A stretch of DNA of 64,000 nt, from the NCBI RefSeq assembly GCF_010686765.1, contig NZ_JAAGWF010000029.1, forward strand, positions 1 through 64,000. Direction: 5' to 3'. Shown here one piece after another: positions 51,608-59,170 of the stretch (positions are counted from its first letter, which is position 1; each line of letters starts with the position of its first letter). A model generated the notes under the pieces. The model saw nothing but the letters and a program-made list of their open reading frames with translations, made no database searches and had not been told where the DNA came from. A program made the translations under genes and the position numbers. The DNA comes from Geodermatophilus sabuli. GTDB taxonomy: Bacteria > Actinomycetota > Actinomycetes > Mycobacteriales > Geodermatophilaceae.

Positions 51608-54169
51608 GTGCGACTCCTGGAGCGCGAGCGCCCCCTCGACGTCCTCCTCCACCGTGCGGCGCGCGCCGTCGAGGGCTCCGGCTCGGTCGTCCTCGTGGCC
51701 GGCGAGGCGGGCATCGGCAAGACGGTGCTGCTGCGCGACTTCGTCGAGCGGGTGCGAGAGGAGGCACCACCGCTGTGGGGCATGTGCGACCCGCTGAGCA
51801 CGCCCCGCCCGCTGGGACCGCTGCGCGACGTCGCGGACCAGCTGGGCGGCCCGGTCCCCGGGCTGCTGGGCGGCGCAGCCACCCAGCACGAGGTCTTCGC
51901 GGCGGTGCTGGACGCCCTGCGCACCCGCCCGCGCGTGTTCGTGGTGGAGGACCTGCACTGGGCCGACGAGGCCACGCTGGACCTGGTGCGGTTCCTCGCC
52001 CGCCGCCTCGCCTCCCTGCCGCTGGTCCTGGTGCTGTCCTACCGCGACACGCTGGGGCCCGGCTCCCCGCTGAGCCCCGTCCTCGGTGACCTGGTGTCCT
52101 CGCCGGACGCGCACCGGCTGCAGCTGGCCCCGCTGAGCCGGTCGGCCGTCGCCCGCCTCCTGGACGGGCACGGCCTCGACCCGGCCGACGTGCACCGCAG
52201 GACGGCGGGGAACCCCTACTTCGTCAGCCAGATCCTCGCCCAGCCCGACTCCCCGCTGCCCGAGAGCGTCCGGGACGCCGTGCTGGCGCGCGCCGCCGGG
52301 CTGGCCGCGTCGGCCCGGCACTGCCTCGAGCTCCTGTCGTGCACGCCGGAGCCGGTCAGCGGCGCGCTGCTGGGGGCGCTGGGGGTGTCGCCGACGACGG
52401 TCGGCGTGCTGGCCGGCACCGGCCTGGTCGACCGCCGGGGCCGGGGCGTCGCGTTCCGCCACGAGATCGCCCGGTCCGCCGTCCTCGAGGCCACCGGGCC
52501 CGCCGGGGAACCGGCGTTGCACGCGGCCATGATCGACGCGCTCGAGGCGGTCGGCGGGGATCCGAGCGTGCTGGCCCACCATGCCGTCGCCGCCGGGGAC
52601 GTCCCCCGGATCGTGCGGTACGCCTCCGCGGCCGCGGCCGACGCCTCCCGCTCGGGTGCGCACCGGGAGGCCGTGGCCTCCTACGAGACCGCGCTGCGCC
52701 ACGCCGGGGACGATCCCGGCACCCGGGCCGCCCTGCTGGAGCCGCTGTCCACCGAGCTGTACCTCACCGACCGGCTGCGGGACGCCATCGCGGCCCGGGA
52801 GCAGGCGGTGGAACTGCGCCGTGCGGCCGGAGAGACGGTCGCGGTCGGCATGGGGCACAGCGCGCTCTCCGGCTTCGGCTGGTACGCGGCCGACCGGGCA
52901 TACGCCGAGCGGCACGACCGGGCCGCGCTGGACATCCTGGCCACCGGCGACGACCGGCGGGCTCTGGGCTTCGCCCTCGCCCACCACGCCTTCCTCGCGG
53001 CCCAGCGCGGCGACACGTCGGAGGCGCAGCGGTCCGGGGACCGGGCGGCGCGGATCGCCGACGAGCTCGACGGCGACGTCGTGCTGCGCAGCACCGCCTC
53101 CATGGGGGTCGCGATCGCGCGGCTCGGGGCGGGCGACGTCGCCGCGCGGGCCGACCTGCTCGCAGCCACCGACGTCGGGCTGCGCCACCGCGACGACGAC
53201 CTGGCCACCACGCCGACGAGCAACCTCTGCCACCTCGACGTGGAGCAGGGGCGCTTCGCCGACGCGGAGGAGTCCGTCGCCCTCGCGCTGCGCATCAGCG
53301 ACGAGCGCGACACCCCGATCTGCACCGGATGGCAGCTCGGTGTCCGGGCGCGGCTGCGCTTCCTCCAGGGCCGCTGGCCCGAGGCCGAGGAGGACGCGCG
53401 CGCCGTCCTGCAGTCGGGCGACCTCCCCCTCAGCCACCTGTGGCCGCACCTGGTGCTCGGGCTGCTCTCGGCCCGGCGGGAGGCAGCGCCGGTGAATCCG
53501 CACCTGGACGAGCTGTGGCGGCTGGCGCACCGGCTCGACACCCCGGGGTTGGTCGCGCCCGCGGCGGCCGCGCTCGCCGAACAGGCCTGGATCGCCCGGC
53601 GTCCCGACCCGCGGCTGGACGAGCCGCTGGTGTCCGGGCTGCTCGCGGGGTCGTTCTCCGGCCGGGCGGCCGCGCTCGGCCCGCTGCTGCGGTGGACGCG
53701 GCGCCTCGCCGACGCCGGGGTCCAGCAGGTGGGCCCGCCGGCCCGGCCTCCGGCACCGGCACCGGCACCGGCACTCGAGGACCAGCCCTACGAGCAGGCA
53801 CTGGCGGCGTGGGACGCCGGGGCGACCGACGACCTGCTGGCGGGCCTCGCGGTGCTGGACGGGCTCGGTGCCCGGGCGGTGGCGGCGCTGTTCCGGGCCC
53901 GGCTGCGCGACGCGGGGGTGAGCGGCGTCCCCCGTGGCCGGCTGCCGGCCACGCGGGCCAACCCGGCCGGGCTGACCGCCCGGCAGCTGGACGTGCTGGC
54001 CCTGCTGTCCGACGGCCTGAGCAACGCCGACATCGCCGCCCGGCTGGTGATCTCCCGCAAGACCGCCGACCACCACGTGTCGGCGATCCTCGCCAAGCTC
54101 GACGTCCACTCCCGCGGCGAGGCGGCGGCGGTGGCCCGGCGGCTCGGCGTCCCGGCCCAGCCGGCCTGA
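51608..54169 (+). CDS. LuxR-family regulator with AAA ATPase (LAL type)
   Basis: This 853-aa transcription regulator has an N-terminal ATPase with Walker A G-E-A-G-I-G-K-T and Walker B V-F-V-V-E-D-L-H-W-A-D-E, a long helical TPR-like middle, a short P-A-P-A-P-A repeat linker (about 715-725) and a C-terminal LuxR HTH: L-T-A-R-Q-L-D-V-L-A-L-L-S-D-G-L, then I-A-A-R-L-V-I-S-R-K-T-A-D-H-H. LAL regulators respond to ATP and an inducer. Start GTG 51608 gives the conserved L-L-E-R-E opening. Its target is not evident; the convergent methyltransferase gene lies beyond a terminator. Confidence 0.9.
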   Translation: MRLLERERPLDVLLHRAARAVEGSGSVVLVAGEAGIGKTVLLRDFVERVREEAPPLWGMCDPLSTPRPLGPLRDVADQLGGPVPGLLGGAATQHEVFAAVLDALRTRPRVFVVEDLHWADEATLDLVRFLARRLASLPLVLVLSYRDTLGPGSPLSPVLGDLVSSPDAHRLQLAPLSRSAVARLLDGHGLDPADVHRRTAGNPYFVSQILAQPDSPLPESVRDAVLARAAGLAASARHCLELLSCTPEPVSGALLGALGVSPTTVGVLAGTGLVDRRGRGVAFRHEIARSAVLEATGPAGEPALHAAMIDALEAVGGDPSVLAHHAVAAGDVPRIVRYASAAAADASRSGAHREAVASYETALRHAGDDPGTRAALLEPLSTELYLTDRLRDAIAAREQAVELRRAAGETVAVGMGHSALSGFGWYAADRAYAERHDRAALDILATGDDRRALGFALAHHAFLAAQRGDTSEAQRSGDRAARIADELDGDVVLRSTASMGVAIARLGAGDVAARADLLAATDVGLRHRDDDLATTPTSNLCHLDVEQGRFADAEESVALALRISDERDTPICTGWQLGVRARLRFLQGRWPEAEEDARAVLQSGDLPLSHLWPHLVLGLLSARREAAPVNPHLDELWRLAHRLDTPGLVAPAAAALAEQAWIARRPDPRLDEPLVSGLLAGSFSGRAAALGPLLRWTRRLADAGVQQVGPPARPPAPAPAPALEDQPYEQALAAWDAGATDDLLAGLAVLDGLGARAVAALFRARLRDAGVSGVPRGRLPATRANPAGLTARQLDVLALLSDGLSNADIAARLVISRKTADHHVSAILAKLDVHSRGEAAAVARRLGVPAQPA

Positions 54170-54186
54170 CCGCTCCGGGCGCCCCG

Positions 54187-54217
54187 GCCGCGGGCCCGGA
54201 CGAACCGGGCCCGCGGC
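54187..54217. terminator. 13-bp perfect hairpin, bidirectional
   Basis: GCCGCGGGCCCGG (54187-54199) pairs perfectly with CCGGGCCCGCGGC (54205-54217) around the loop ACGAA; GCCCC/GGGGC extends it. It lies between the convergent LuxR and methyltransferase genes. Confidence 0.88.
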
Positions 54218-54228
54218 TGGGGCGGCCG

Positions 54229-55068
54229 TCAGCTCCGCGTGCGCGCGGTCAGGACCAGGTACTCCCAGTCCATGACCGTGCCGTCGGTGCCGTGGTCGAA
54301 CCGCGCCGCGAGAGCGGTCAGGTCGCGGTCGAGCGCCGCGACCCGCTCCGGGTCGTCGGCGATGTGGCGGTACACCGCGATGGTGGGCCCGTACGCGGTC
54401 TTCCAGTACTCGGCCCACGCCGCGGGTGTCGGGAAGCGATCGCAGGTCAGCGTCTGCCGCCGCGTGACGAGGTCGGTGACCCGGTCGCCGAGCAGTGCCC
54501 GGACGTGGTCCTCGTCGCCCCACAGCACCGCCGGCTGGGCACCGGGCGGCGGCGGGGGCGCGTAGGGCTTCATCGTCCGGAACATGTCGCCGACGAAGCC
54601 CTGCGGGGTCCAGCTGAGGAGGCCGATCGTGCCCCCCGGCCGGCACACCCGGACGAGCTCGTCGGCCGCCTGCTGGTGGTGCGGGGCGAACATGACGCCG
54701 ATGCAGGACAGCACGACGTCGAACGTCCCGTCGTCGTACGGCAGCGCCTCCGCGTCGCCCTCCTCCCACTCGACGTCCACGCCGTGGCGGGCTGCGAACT
54801 CCCGGCCGGCCACGAACAGCTCGGGGGTGAGGTCGCTGGCGACCACCCGTGCCCCGGTCAGCGCGGCCGGGACCGCGGCGTTCCCGGCGCCGGCGGCCAC
54901 GTCCAGCACCCGGTCACCGGGGCGCACCCCGCTCGCTGCGACCAGCTCGGGCCCCAGCTCGGGGATCAGCTCGATGGCCACCGAGGGGTAGTCCCCCAGG
55001 GCCCACATCGCCCGGTGCTTGGCCTTGAGTGCGCGATCGGCGGTGGTGTCGATCGTCTGGGTCATCAT
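54229..55068 (-). CDS. Class I SAM-dependent methyltransferase
   Basis: This 279-aa methyltransferase has motif I V-L-D-V-A-A-G-A-G-N-A-A (about 53-64), then V-A-S-D-L-T-P-E and F-D-V-V-L-S-C-I-G-V-M-F and R-V-C-R-P-G-G. UbiE/Coq5-like. The GGAGA site precedes ATG 55068. It and the SnoaL gene share orientation and both diverge from TetR, so they may be co-regulated. Substrate unknown. Confidence 0.88.
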   Translation of the reverse strand: MMTQTIDTTADRALKAKHRAMWALGDYPSVAIELIPELGPELVAASGVRPGDRVLDVAAGAGNAAVPAALTGARVVASDLTPELFVAGREFAARHGVDVEWEEGDAEALPYDDGTFDVVLSCIGVMFAPHHQQAADELVRVCRPGGTIGLLSWTPQGFVGDMFRTMKPYAPPPPPGAQPAVLWGDEDHVRALLGDRVTDLVTRRQTLTCDRFPTPAAWAEYWKTAYGPTIAVYRHIADDPERVAALDRDLTALAARFDHGTDGTVMDWEYLVLTARTRS

Positions 55069-55274
55069 CGTCTCCTGGTTCGGCGCACCGCGTCGGTGCG
55101 GTGCTGCGGACGAGGAGAACGCTAGGAACGAGGAGGCCCCGGGCTCGACGGGAGAACTCCCCATCTCAGCCGGCGCGGCACCCCATCTCGGGGCCGGCCC
55201 CACCTACGACGGAGCACCGATGGTGGGTCGCTCGCCCGCTGCCGCTCCGGGCCTGGTCGCGGGCGGCCCGGTGG

Positions 55275-55712
55275 TCAACGGGGACGGTCGGCGACCTGTC
55301 CGGTCAGCTGGCGCATGAGGCCGGCGTCGTCGCGGACGGCCCAGTGCTCGACTCCCTTGCCGTCCTGCATGCGGATCATGTGCATCTGCCGGTAGGAGAA
55401 CGTCCGGCCCGTGGCGGCCAGGCCGAAGAAGTCGCCGGTGTGCCGCCCGCTGTGCGTGCAGTACAGGACGACCGTGTCGGCGTCGGTGACCGTGTGGTGG
55501 ATCGTCCACTGCTGGTCGGAGAACGCCCGGGCGAGCAGGTGCATGAACCCGGCCACGCTCCCGAGCCCGGGCGGGGTCCCGGACGGCGCCTCGTGGTTGA
55601 CGAAGTCGGCGCTGACGACCTCGGCGAGGGCGGCCTCGTCGTCGGCCGGGAAGATGTCCTCGAGCACCCGGCGGGCGATCGACGTGATGTCTGGTCCGGC
55701 GGTGGTGGTCAT
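55275..55712 (-). CDS. SnoaL-like polyketide cyclase/ester cyclase family
   Basis: This 145-aa NTF2-fold protein has the SnoaL pattern: D-F-V-N-H-E-A-P-S-G-T, G-F-M-H-L-L-A-R-A-F, then G-R-T-F-S-Y-R-Q-M-H-M-I-R and a late His (V-E-H-W-A-V-R-D). Likely acts on a small ligand. Diverges from the TetR gene with a 76-bp shared control region. Confidence 0.85.
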   Translation of the reverse strand: MTTTAGPDITSIARRVLEDIFPADDEAALAEVVSADFVNHEAPSGTPPGLGSVAGFMHLLARAFSDQQWTIHHTVTDADTVVLYCTHSGRHTGDFFGLAATGRTFSYRQMHMIRMQDGKGVEHWAVRDDAGLMRQLTGQVADRPR

Positions 55713-55788
55713 GACGGCTCCCTCGACAGTGGCGGGGCGTCGACCGGGCGTCGCGCGCCCCTTATTGACGCAAGTAGCATTCTCGCCA
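55713..55788. promoter_or_regulatory. Shared control region of SnoaL and TetR genes
   Basis: This 76-bp gap lies between divergent starts, the usual place for a TetR operator. TTGACG (55765-55770) is a good -35-like hexamer on the plus strand, but it is too close to the TetR ATG for a standard leadered promoter unless that mRNA starts at or near the ATG. The only evident repeat is GGCGTCG/GGGCGTCGCG in direct orientation; no clear palindrome. Confidence 0.35.
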
Positions 55789-56445
55789 ATGTCTGAGGAC
55801 GCAAGACCCCGACGGCGCTACGACGCACCCCGACGCCGGGAGCGTGCCGTGCAGACCCGCCGGCGGATCATCGACGCGGCGACGCGCCTCTTCCTCGACA
55901 GGGGCTACGTCGGGACGACGATCCCAGCCCTCGCCGCGGACGCCGGCGTCTCGGTCGAGACGGTGTACCGCTCCGCGGGCGGCAAGGCCGAGCTGTTGGC
56001 CGCGGCGGTGCAGGCCGCGCTGGCCGGCGGCGCCGAACGCGCCGAGCTGCCCGTCGAGGAGCGCCCCGCGATCCGCAGGGTCATCGAGGAACCCGACCCT
56101 CGCCGGCAGCTGCGGGCCTACGCGGCGACCCAGCCGGGGGTGTGGGGACGGAGCGGCCCGCTCCTGTCCGTCCTCGCGGCCGCCGCCGGGCACGACCCGG
56201 CGCTGGCGGCGCTGCAGGACCGGCTCACGGCCCAGCGGCTCGACGGGCTGCGCCGCTTCGCCCAGCTGCTGCACGACCGGGGAGCGCTGCGCTCCGGCCT
56301 GCCGGCCGATCGGGCGGCGGACCTGCTGTGGACGATCTGCGCGCAGGCCAACTACGACAGCCTCGTCACCCGACGCGGGTGGACGGCGGACGAGTACCGG
56401 ACCTGGCTCGGCGACACCCTGATCAGCTCACTGCTCGAGGGCTGA
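55789..56445 (+). CDS. TetR-family regulator
   Basis: This 218-aa repressor-like protein has an N-terminal HTH: R-R-R-I-I-D-A-A-T-R-L-F-L-D-R-G-Y, then T-I-P-A-L-A-A-D-A-G-V-S-V-E-T-V-Y. A C-terminal ligand domain follows. It probably represses the divergent SnoaL gene and perhaps the methyltransferase gene beyond. Its stop lies 18 bp before the left attachment repeat of the element in rnpB, so it is the last native gene on that side. Confidence 0.88.
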   Translation: MSEDARPRRRYDAPRRRERAVQTRRRIIDAATRLFLDRGYVGTTIPALAADAGVSVETVYRSAGGKAELLAAAVQAALAGGAERAELPVEERPAIRRVIEEPDPRRQLRAYAATQPGVWGRSGPLLSVLAAAAGHDPALAALQDRLTAQRLDGLRRFAQLLHDRGALRSGLPADRAADLLWTICAQANYDSLVTRRGWTADEYRTWLGDTLISSLLEG

Positions 56446-56462
56446 GGCGCCACCCGGTCGGC

Positions 56463-56493
56463 GGGCGACGGACGAGTCGGCCTGTACGCCGGG
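56463..56493 (+). repeat. attL: orphan copy of the rnpB 3' end
   Basis: These 31 bases are identical to 61311-61341 and include 27 bases of the rnpB 3' end (P1 strand and the start of the conserved region). Bases on either side differ between copies, which defines the repeat edges. Confidence 0.9.
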
Positions 56494-56499
56494 AACCGT

Positions 56500-56514
56500 G
56501 ACGGCTTATGTGAC
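56500..56514 (+). repeat. Half-site-like copy next to attL
   Basis: GACGGCTTATGTGAC resembles the second half-site of repeat unit R3 (GACGGCTTGAGGGAC), 12 of 15 bases. It suggests that the cassette array begins right at attL. Confidence 0.4.
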
Positions 56515-56573
56515 CGTCGTTGGTCATCGTTGAATCGCCGCTTGAGCAGCGGTCATGCCGTTGGCGGCATGCG

Positions 56574-56633
56574 ACCACTGCTGGCTGTTTGCGGCCCACC
56601 TGCGGACTCTGTGCGGACTGAGGGCCGCTACAA
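56574..56633 (+). pseudogene. Remnant of a tyrosine integrase 3' end
   Basis: Bases 56601-56621 match 61254-61274, the last codons of the resident integrase, at 20 of 21 positions, and encode A-D-S-V-R-T-E versus A-D-S-V-R-T-D. The upstream stretch also resembles the integrase codons for the residues before it. No other part of an integrase survives here. It implies a second, related integrase once stood near attL. Confidence 0.55.
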
Positions 56634-56656
56634 GGCGACCGATCGCTGCCCGCCGC

Positions 56657-56684
56657 GTGTCTCTGAAGGCGGCCTCAGGGACGC
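56657..56684 (+). repeat. Array repeat R1
   Basis: GTCTCTGA and TCAGGGAC form an imperfect stem (7 of 8) around a 6-8 nt loop. It matches the second half-site type (AGGCGGCCTCAGGGAC). It is the first unit of the series of seven at roughly 260-470 bp intervals. Confidence 0.6.
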
Positions 56685-56712
56685 CCGTGTCCACGGGGCG
56701 ACCGCTCGGGGA

Positions 56713-56904
56713 CTACGGGGCGGCCCTCGGATTCCGGCCCACTGCCTTGCGGCGCTCGTGAGCGACGCTGGCGACTTGCGCGGCGGCGAGGAGGGCAGCA
56801 GAGACCGCCGTCCACCAGACACCCATGATGGCACTGGCCAGGGCAATCACGACGAAGACAGCGATCAACCCCAGACGGACTGGACTCTGCCACGACCGCT
56901 GCAC
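56713..56904 (-). CDS. Cassette protein a: two-helix membrane protein, 63 aa
   Basis: From GTG 56904 the peptide has two membrane helices (L-G-L-I-A-V-F-V-V-I-A-L-A and W-W-T-A-V-S-A-A-L-L-A-A-A) joined by a tight turn, then a basic tail H-E-R-R-K-A-V-G-R. Both ends should face the cytoplasm by the positive-inside rule. Lies alone between R1 and R2, on the strand opposite to the repeat orientation. Unknown function. Confidence 0.6.
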   Translation of the reverse strand: MQRSWQSPVRLGLIAVFVVIALASAIMGVWWTAVSAALLAAAQVASVAHERRKAVGRNPRAAP

Positions 56905-56982
56905 GCCTCGGAGGCTAGGGGACTTGGGCCAGAGTTGGCTGGATGGCAGGGCCGGGCCCACCCGGTCGGGGGCGATCTTCGG

Positions 56983-57047
56983 GTGTCTCTGAGTGGGCCG
57001 CTCAGGGACACGGGCCGGCTGACCTCGAAGGTGGCTTTGGGGACGCC
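56983..57047 (+). repeat. Array repeat R2 (full unit)
   Basis: GTGTCTCTGAG pairs with CTCAGGGACAC (10 of 11) around TGGGCCG; a second half-site AGGTGGCTTTGGGGAC follows about 20 bp on. This is the clearest full unit and serves as the type copy. Confidence 0.75.
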
Positions 57048-57134
57048 TCCACATGCCGCAGGCGCGTTCACCCGTTCAGTGGATGCTTCGTTATCCGGTC
57101 GGCGTCGGAGTCGACGGGGCCCATCCTTAGCGGC

Positions 57135-57335
57135 GTGAGCGAGCGGACTACCTGGTCGGTCGTCACCGCAGCACTGATGATCGGCTGGGCCGTTGCAGTC
57201 GCGCTGCTCTTGGTCGCGTTCACGGACTGGTCAAGCAACACAAAGGTGCTAGTCGCGGCCATCGTCTCGGGTCCGGGAGCGGTGGTAATCCTCTGGCTCC
57301 GAAGGAAGCGGCTGCCGGAGTCGCCTACGCGCTGA
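57135..57335 (+). CDS. Cassette protein b: two-helix membrane protein, 66 aa
   Basis: GTG 57135 opens a 66-aa peptide with helices A-A-L-M-I-G-W-A-V-A-V-A-L-L-L-V and V-L-V-A-A-I-V-S-G-P-G-A-V-V, linked by D-W-S-S-N-T-K, and ending L-R-R-K-R-L. Its stop lies 4 bp before R3. Same topology as its neighbours but no obvious sequence similarity to them. Confidence 0.6.
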   Translation: MSERTTWSVVTAALMIGWAVAVALLLVAFTDWSSNTKVLVAAIVSGPGAVVILWLRRKRLPESPTR

Positions 57336-57338
57336 CCC

Positions 57339-57405
57339 GTCCCTAGGTGGGCCGCTCAGTGACATCTCGGCCGACGGCTGACTGTGAAGACGGCTTGAGG
57401 GACAC
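57339..57405 (+). repeat. Array repeat R3 (full unit)
   Basis: GGTGGGCCGCTCAGTGACA (first half-site) and AGACGGCTTGAGGGACAC (second) with CGGCCGACGGCTGAC between them. It aligns along its whole length of about 65 bp with R2. Confidence 0.72.
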
Positions 57406-57408
57406 GGC

Positions 57409-57657
57409 GTGACTGGTTTCAACGACGTGTTCGTCCGTACCGTCCACCGCATGGAGGGGACTGAGACGTCAATGCGCTGGCGCACCCGGCTCGGCTTCTA
57501 TGTTCTCCTTGCCCTGGTGTGGGCGGTCCTGGCCATCGCGAATTTCAGCCGCGATGCCACCGGCATGGGGTGGGCATGGGTAGCCCTGGCTGGTGCGAGT
57601 GCGTCGCTTGCCGTCTTCAGTTGGACGCGGCTGCGGCGCAACGACCGTGTCTCATAG
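57409..57657 (+). CDS. Cassette protein c: two-helix membrane protein, up to 82 aa
   Basis: The frame opens at 57409; ATGs at 57451 and 57472 are alternative starts, the last giving a 61-aa peptide M-R-W-R-T-R-L-G-F. Helices: Y-V-L-L-A-L-V-W-A-V-L-A-I-A and W-A-W-V-A-L-A-G-A-S-A-S-L-A-V-F, then a basic tail T-R-L-R-R-N-D-R. The stop codon is part of repeat R4. Unknown function. Confidence 0.6.
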   Translation: MTGFNDVFVRTVHRMEGTETSMRWRTRLGFYVLLALVWAVLAIANFSRDATGMGWAWVALAGASASLAVFSWTRLRRNDRVS

Positions 57658-57673
57658 TGGGCCGCTTAGGGAC
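57648..57673 (+). repeat. Array repeat R4
   Basis: GTCTCATAGTGGGCCGCTTAGGGAC: same core as R2 and R3 (TAGTGGGCCGCTTAGGGAC), but the second half-site is not recognisable. It overlaps the stop of gene c. Confidence 0.68.
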
Positions 57674-57884
57674 TAGGAGAGCCCCGATTCTCTCGTTCTA
57701 GCGCCCGCAAGGCGGCGCCCACCAACAAGCCAACAGCAACGGCGCCTCCGTAGCCCTGCCCATCGAAGAGCCAGTCCCATGACGCAGCCGCAATAGCCAG
57801 CACGAGCATGATGGCGATCTGAGGTCGCTTTGACGTCACCGCCGCAGTCTGTGACGCGAGCGACTGCCGCACCATGCGCCTCAT
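57666..57884 (-). CDS. Cassette protein d: two-helix membrane protein, 72 aa
   Basis: Helices I-A-I-M-L-V-L-A-I-A-A-A-S-W-D-W and G-A-V-A-V-G-L-L-V-G-A-A-L-R-A-L with D-G-Q-G-Y between; short charged tail. A second ATG at 57875 preceded by GAGG may be the true start. Reads toward R4, ending within 8 bp of its core; opposite strand to repeats. Confidence 0.55.
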   Translation of the reverse strand: MRRMVRQSLASQTAAVTSKRPQIAIMLVLAIAAASWDWLFDGQGYGGAVAVGLLVGAALRALERENRGSPSP

Positions 57885-57903
57885 CCAAAGGGGTCTCGAC
57901 CGG

Positions 57904-57965
57904 TGTCACCTAGTGGGCCGCTTGGGGGCAACCGGCCGCCTCGACGTGAGGGAGGCTCTAGGAAC
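57904..57965 (+). repeat. Array repeat R5 (full unit)
   Basis: TGTCACCTAGTGGGCCGCTTGGGGGCA followed by ACCGGCCGCC and a worn second half-site GAGGGAGGCTCTAGGAAC. Aligns with R2/R3 throughout. Confidence 0.65.
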
Positions 57966-57968
57966 AGC

Positions 57969-58238
57969 TCAGCCAGTCGGCGCTCGGTGGTCGCGCCCAG
58001 GGTCATCGCAAGTCGCGGCTTGCTCTCGCCGCTGGCGCCGACGACCGATCACCCCTGCCGCGAGTATCACGGCCCAGCTGATCGCCGTCGCGGCCCTGAT
58101 TGCAATGTCGAGGCTGGATCGGTCTTCGGCGAGGACATCTCTGACCAGCAGGCCGATGGTGCCGACGACGAGCACCGCGAGCAGAACTTGGATGCCTGGG
58201 TTAGTGGCGAATCCAGTACTCAGACTCCGCTTGCCCAT
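57969..58238 (-). CDS. Cassette protein e: two-helix membrane protein, 89 aa
   Basis: Helices V-L-L-A-V-L-V-V-G-T-I-G-L-L-V and A-T-A-I-S-W-A-V-I-L-A-A-G-V-I joined by an acidic loop (D-V-L-A-E-D-R-S-S-L-D), then G-R-R-R-Q-R-R-E and a polar tail that includes one Cys. ATG 58238. Lies between R5 and R6, reverse to the repeats. Confidence 0.6.
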   Translation of the reverse strand: MGKRSLSTGFATNPGIQVLLAVLVVGTIGLLVRDVLAEDRSSLDIAIRAATAISWAVILAAGVIGRRRQRREQAATCDDPGRDHRAPTG

Positions 58239-58332
58239 GCGGCCAGCCTAGGAGTCGAAGGCGCGGCGACGTGCCGGGGACCGGGCGCTCACCACAGTGT
58301 GTGCGGTTCCGGCTGTCTCTGGGACACCATCG

Positions 58333-58362
58333 TCATCTCACCCTTGGGCGGCTTAAGTGACA
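58333..58362 (+). repeat. Array repeat R6
   Basis: GTCATCTCACCCTTGGGCGGCTTAAGTGACA: diverged core with GGGCGGCTTAAGTGAC. A nearby CGAGGACGCC may be a worn second half-site. Confidence 0.5.
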
Positions 58363-58483
58363 TTCGTGCGCGAGGACGCCTGGCGCGCCCCGGGGATACG
58401 CGCTCCGTCGTTCACTCGTCTGGTGGACGCTTTTCCCTCGGACTGGCCGTGAGTTGCCCGTCCTCTGTCGGCTGGCCAAAGGT

Positions 58484-58779
58484 GTGGACGTGGAAGACCC
58501 GCCAGACGGCGGCGCACGCCGCCCGTACGAGCAGCAGCCGATCGGATACGCGCGCAGGACCGCGCGGGAGCCAGGGCTTATGCGACAGCGCCGCTGGGAC
58601 CCTTCCTGCTCCGGCAATCGCTCTGGGGCCTCGTGGGGGGCGTGCTGGGTTACGCGCTCGGCGGCTGGGTCTGGGCGTTGATCATGTTCCTCGGCTGGGG
58701 TCTAGCGGCTCTGCCGGTCCGCTGGTGGCTTCGACGGAGGTACGCGAACCGGCACACGGAGCCTCCCGCCAAACCATAA
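58484..58779 (+). pseudogene. Cassette protein f, frameshifted two-helix membrane protein
   Basis: From GTG 58484 one frame gives V-D-V-E-D-P-P-D-G-G-A then A-R-E-P-G-L-M-R-Q-R-R-W-D. At about 58601 the sensible frame changes to F-L-L-R-Q-S-L-W-G-L-V-G-G-V-L-G-Y-A, a second helix W-A-L-I-M-F-L-G-W-G-L-A-A-L-P and a basic tail W-L-R-R-R-Y-A-N-R. One missing base near 58602 would restore a protein of about 98 aa. Either a true decay or a sequencing error. Confidence 0.55.
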
Positions 58780-58798
58780 AAACCTTGGGCGACCGTAC

Positions 58799-58825
58799 TG
58801 TCCCGTAGTGGGCCCCTTGAGGACA
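58799..58825 (+). repeat. Array repeat R7
   Basis: TGTCCCGTAGTGGGCCCCTTGAGGACA: TGTCC and GGACA form the outer stem and TAGTGGGCC the core. Last copy seen; after it the gene density changes. Confidence 0.6.
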
Positions 58826-59170
58826 GACACGGCTCCGTGGCGGACACTCAGCTGACCCAGCCGGCCCGGAACCCTGCGACCTGCTGGGAGATGCGGGCGG
58901 CCACGCCGGAGGTCTAGCCAGCCGATGGCATCGATAGGCGACACAACCCGTCCGAGTGACATAGCGTGATCAGCCGAACCCTGCCGAGGAGACGGCGCCA
59001 CAGTCAGTCTCGCATCCGGTTGATCACAGCCTCGGTGCGCTGCTGCGTTTCGCCTCAAAGGCTTCGCCGCAGAGCCGATAGAGGGAGAGAGTCTCGACGA
59101 TGGCGAGAGCGCTCCCATGACACAAGTCCGTGTCACCTCCAAAGTCTCACAACGACCAACAAGGGACAGA
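58826..59170. other. 345-bp stretch between the array and the DUF4352-like gene
   Basis: No supported gene. No further array repeat. It should contain the promoter of the gene at 59171; an in-frame upstream ATG at 59117 exists but has no ribosome site comparable to AGGGA before 59171. Confidence 0.5.

Noticed and set aside
53754-53780. ACCGGC tandem repeat
   Set aside because: It encodes a Pro-Ala linker in the LuxR-type regulator and is ordinary for such linkers.
51506-54769. 1087-codon open frame on the minus strand
   Set aside because: Antisense to the LuxR regulator and crossing the perfect terminator at 54187-54217; no domain can be seen.
56463-56493. Possible second RNase P RNA gene
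   Set aside because: Only 31 bases match rnpB; the conserved core is absent, so it is an attachment-site copy.
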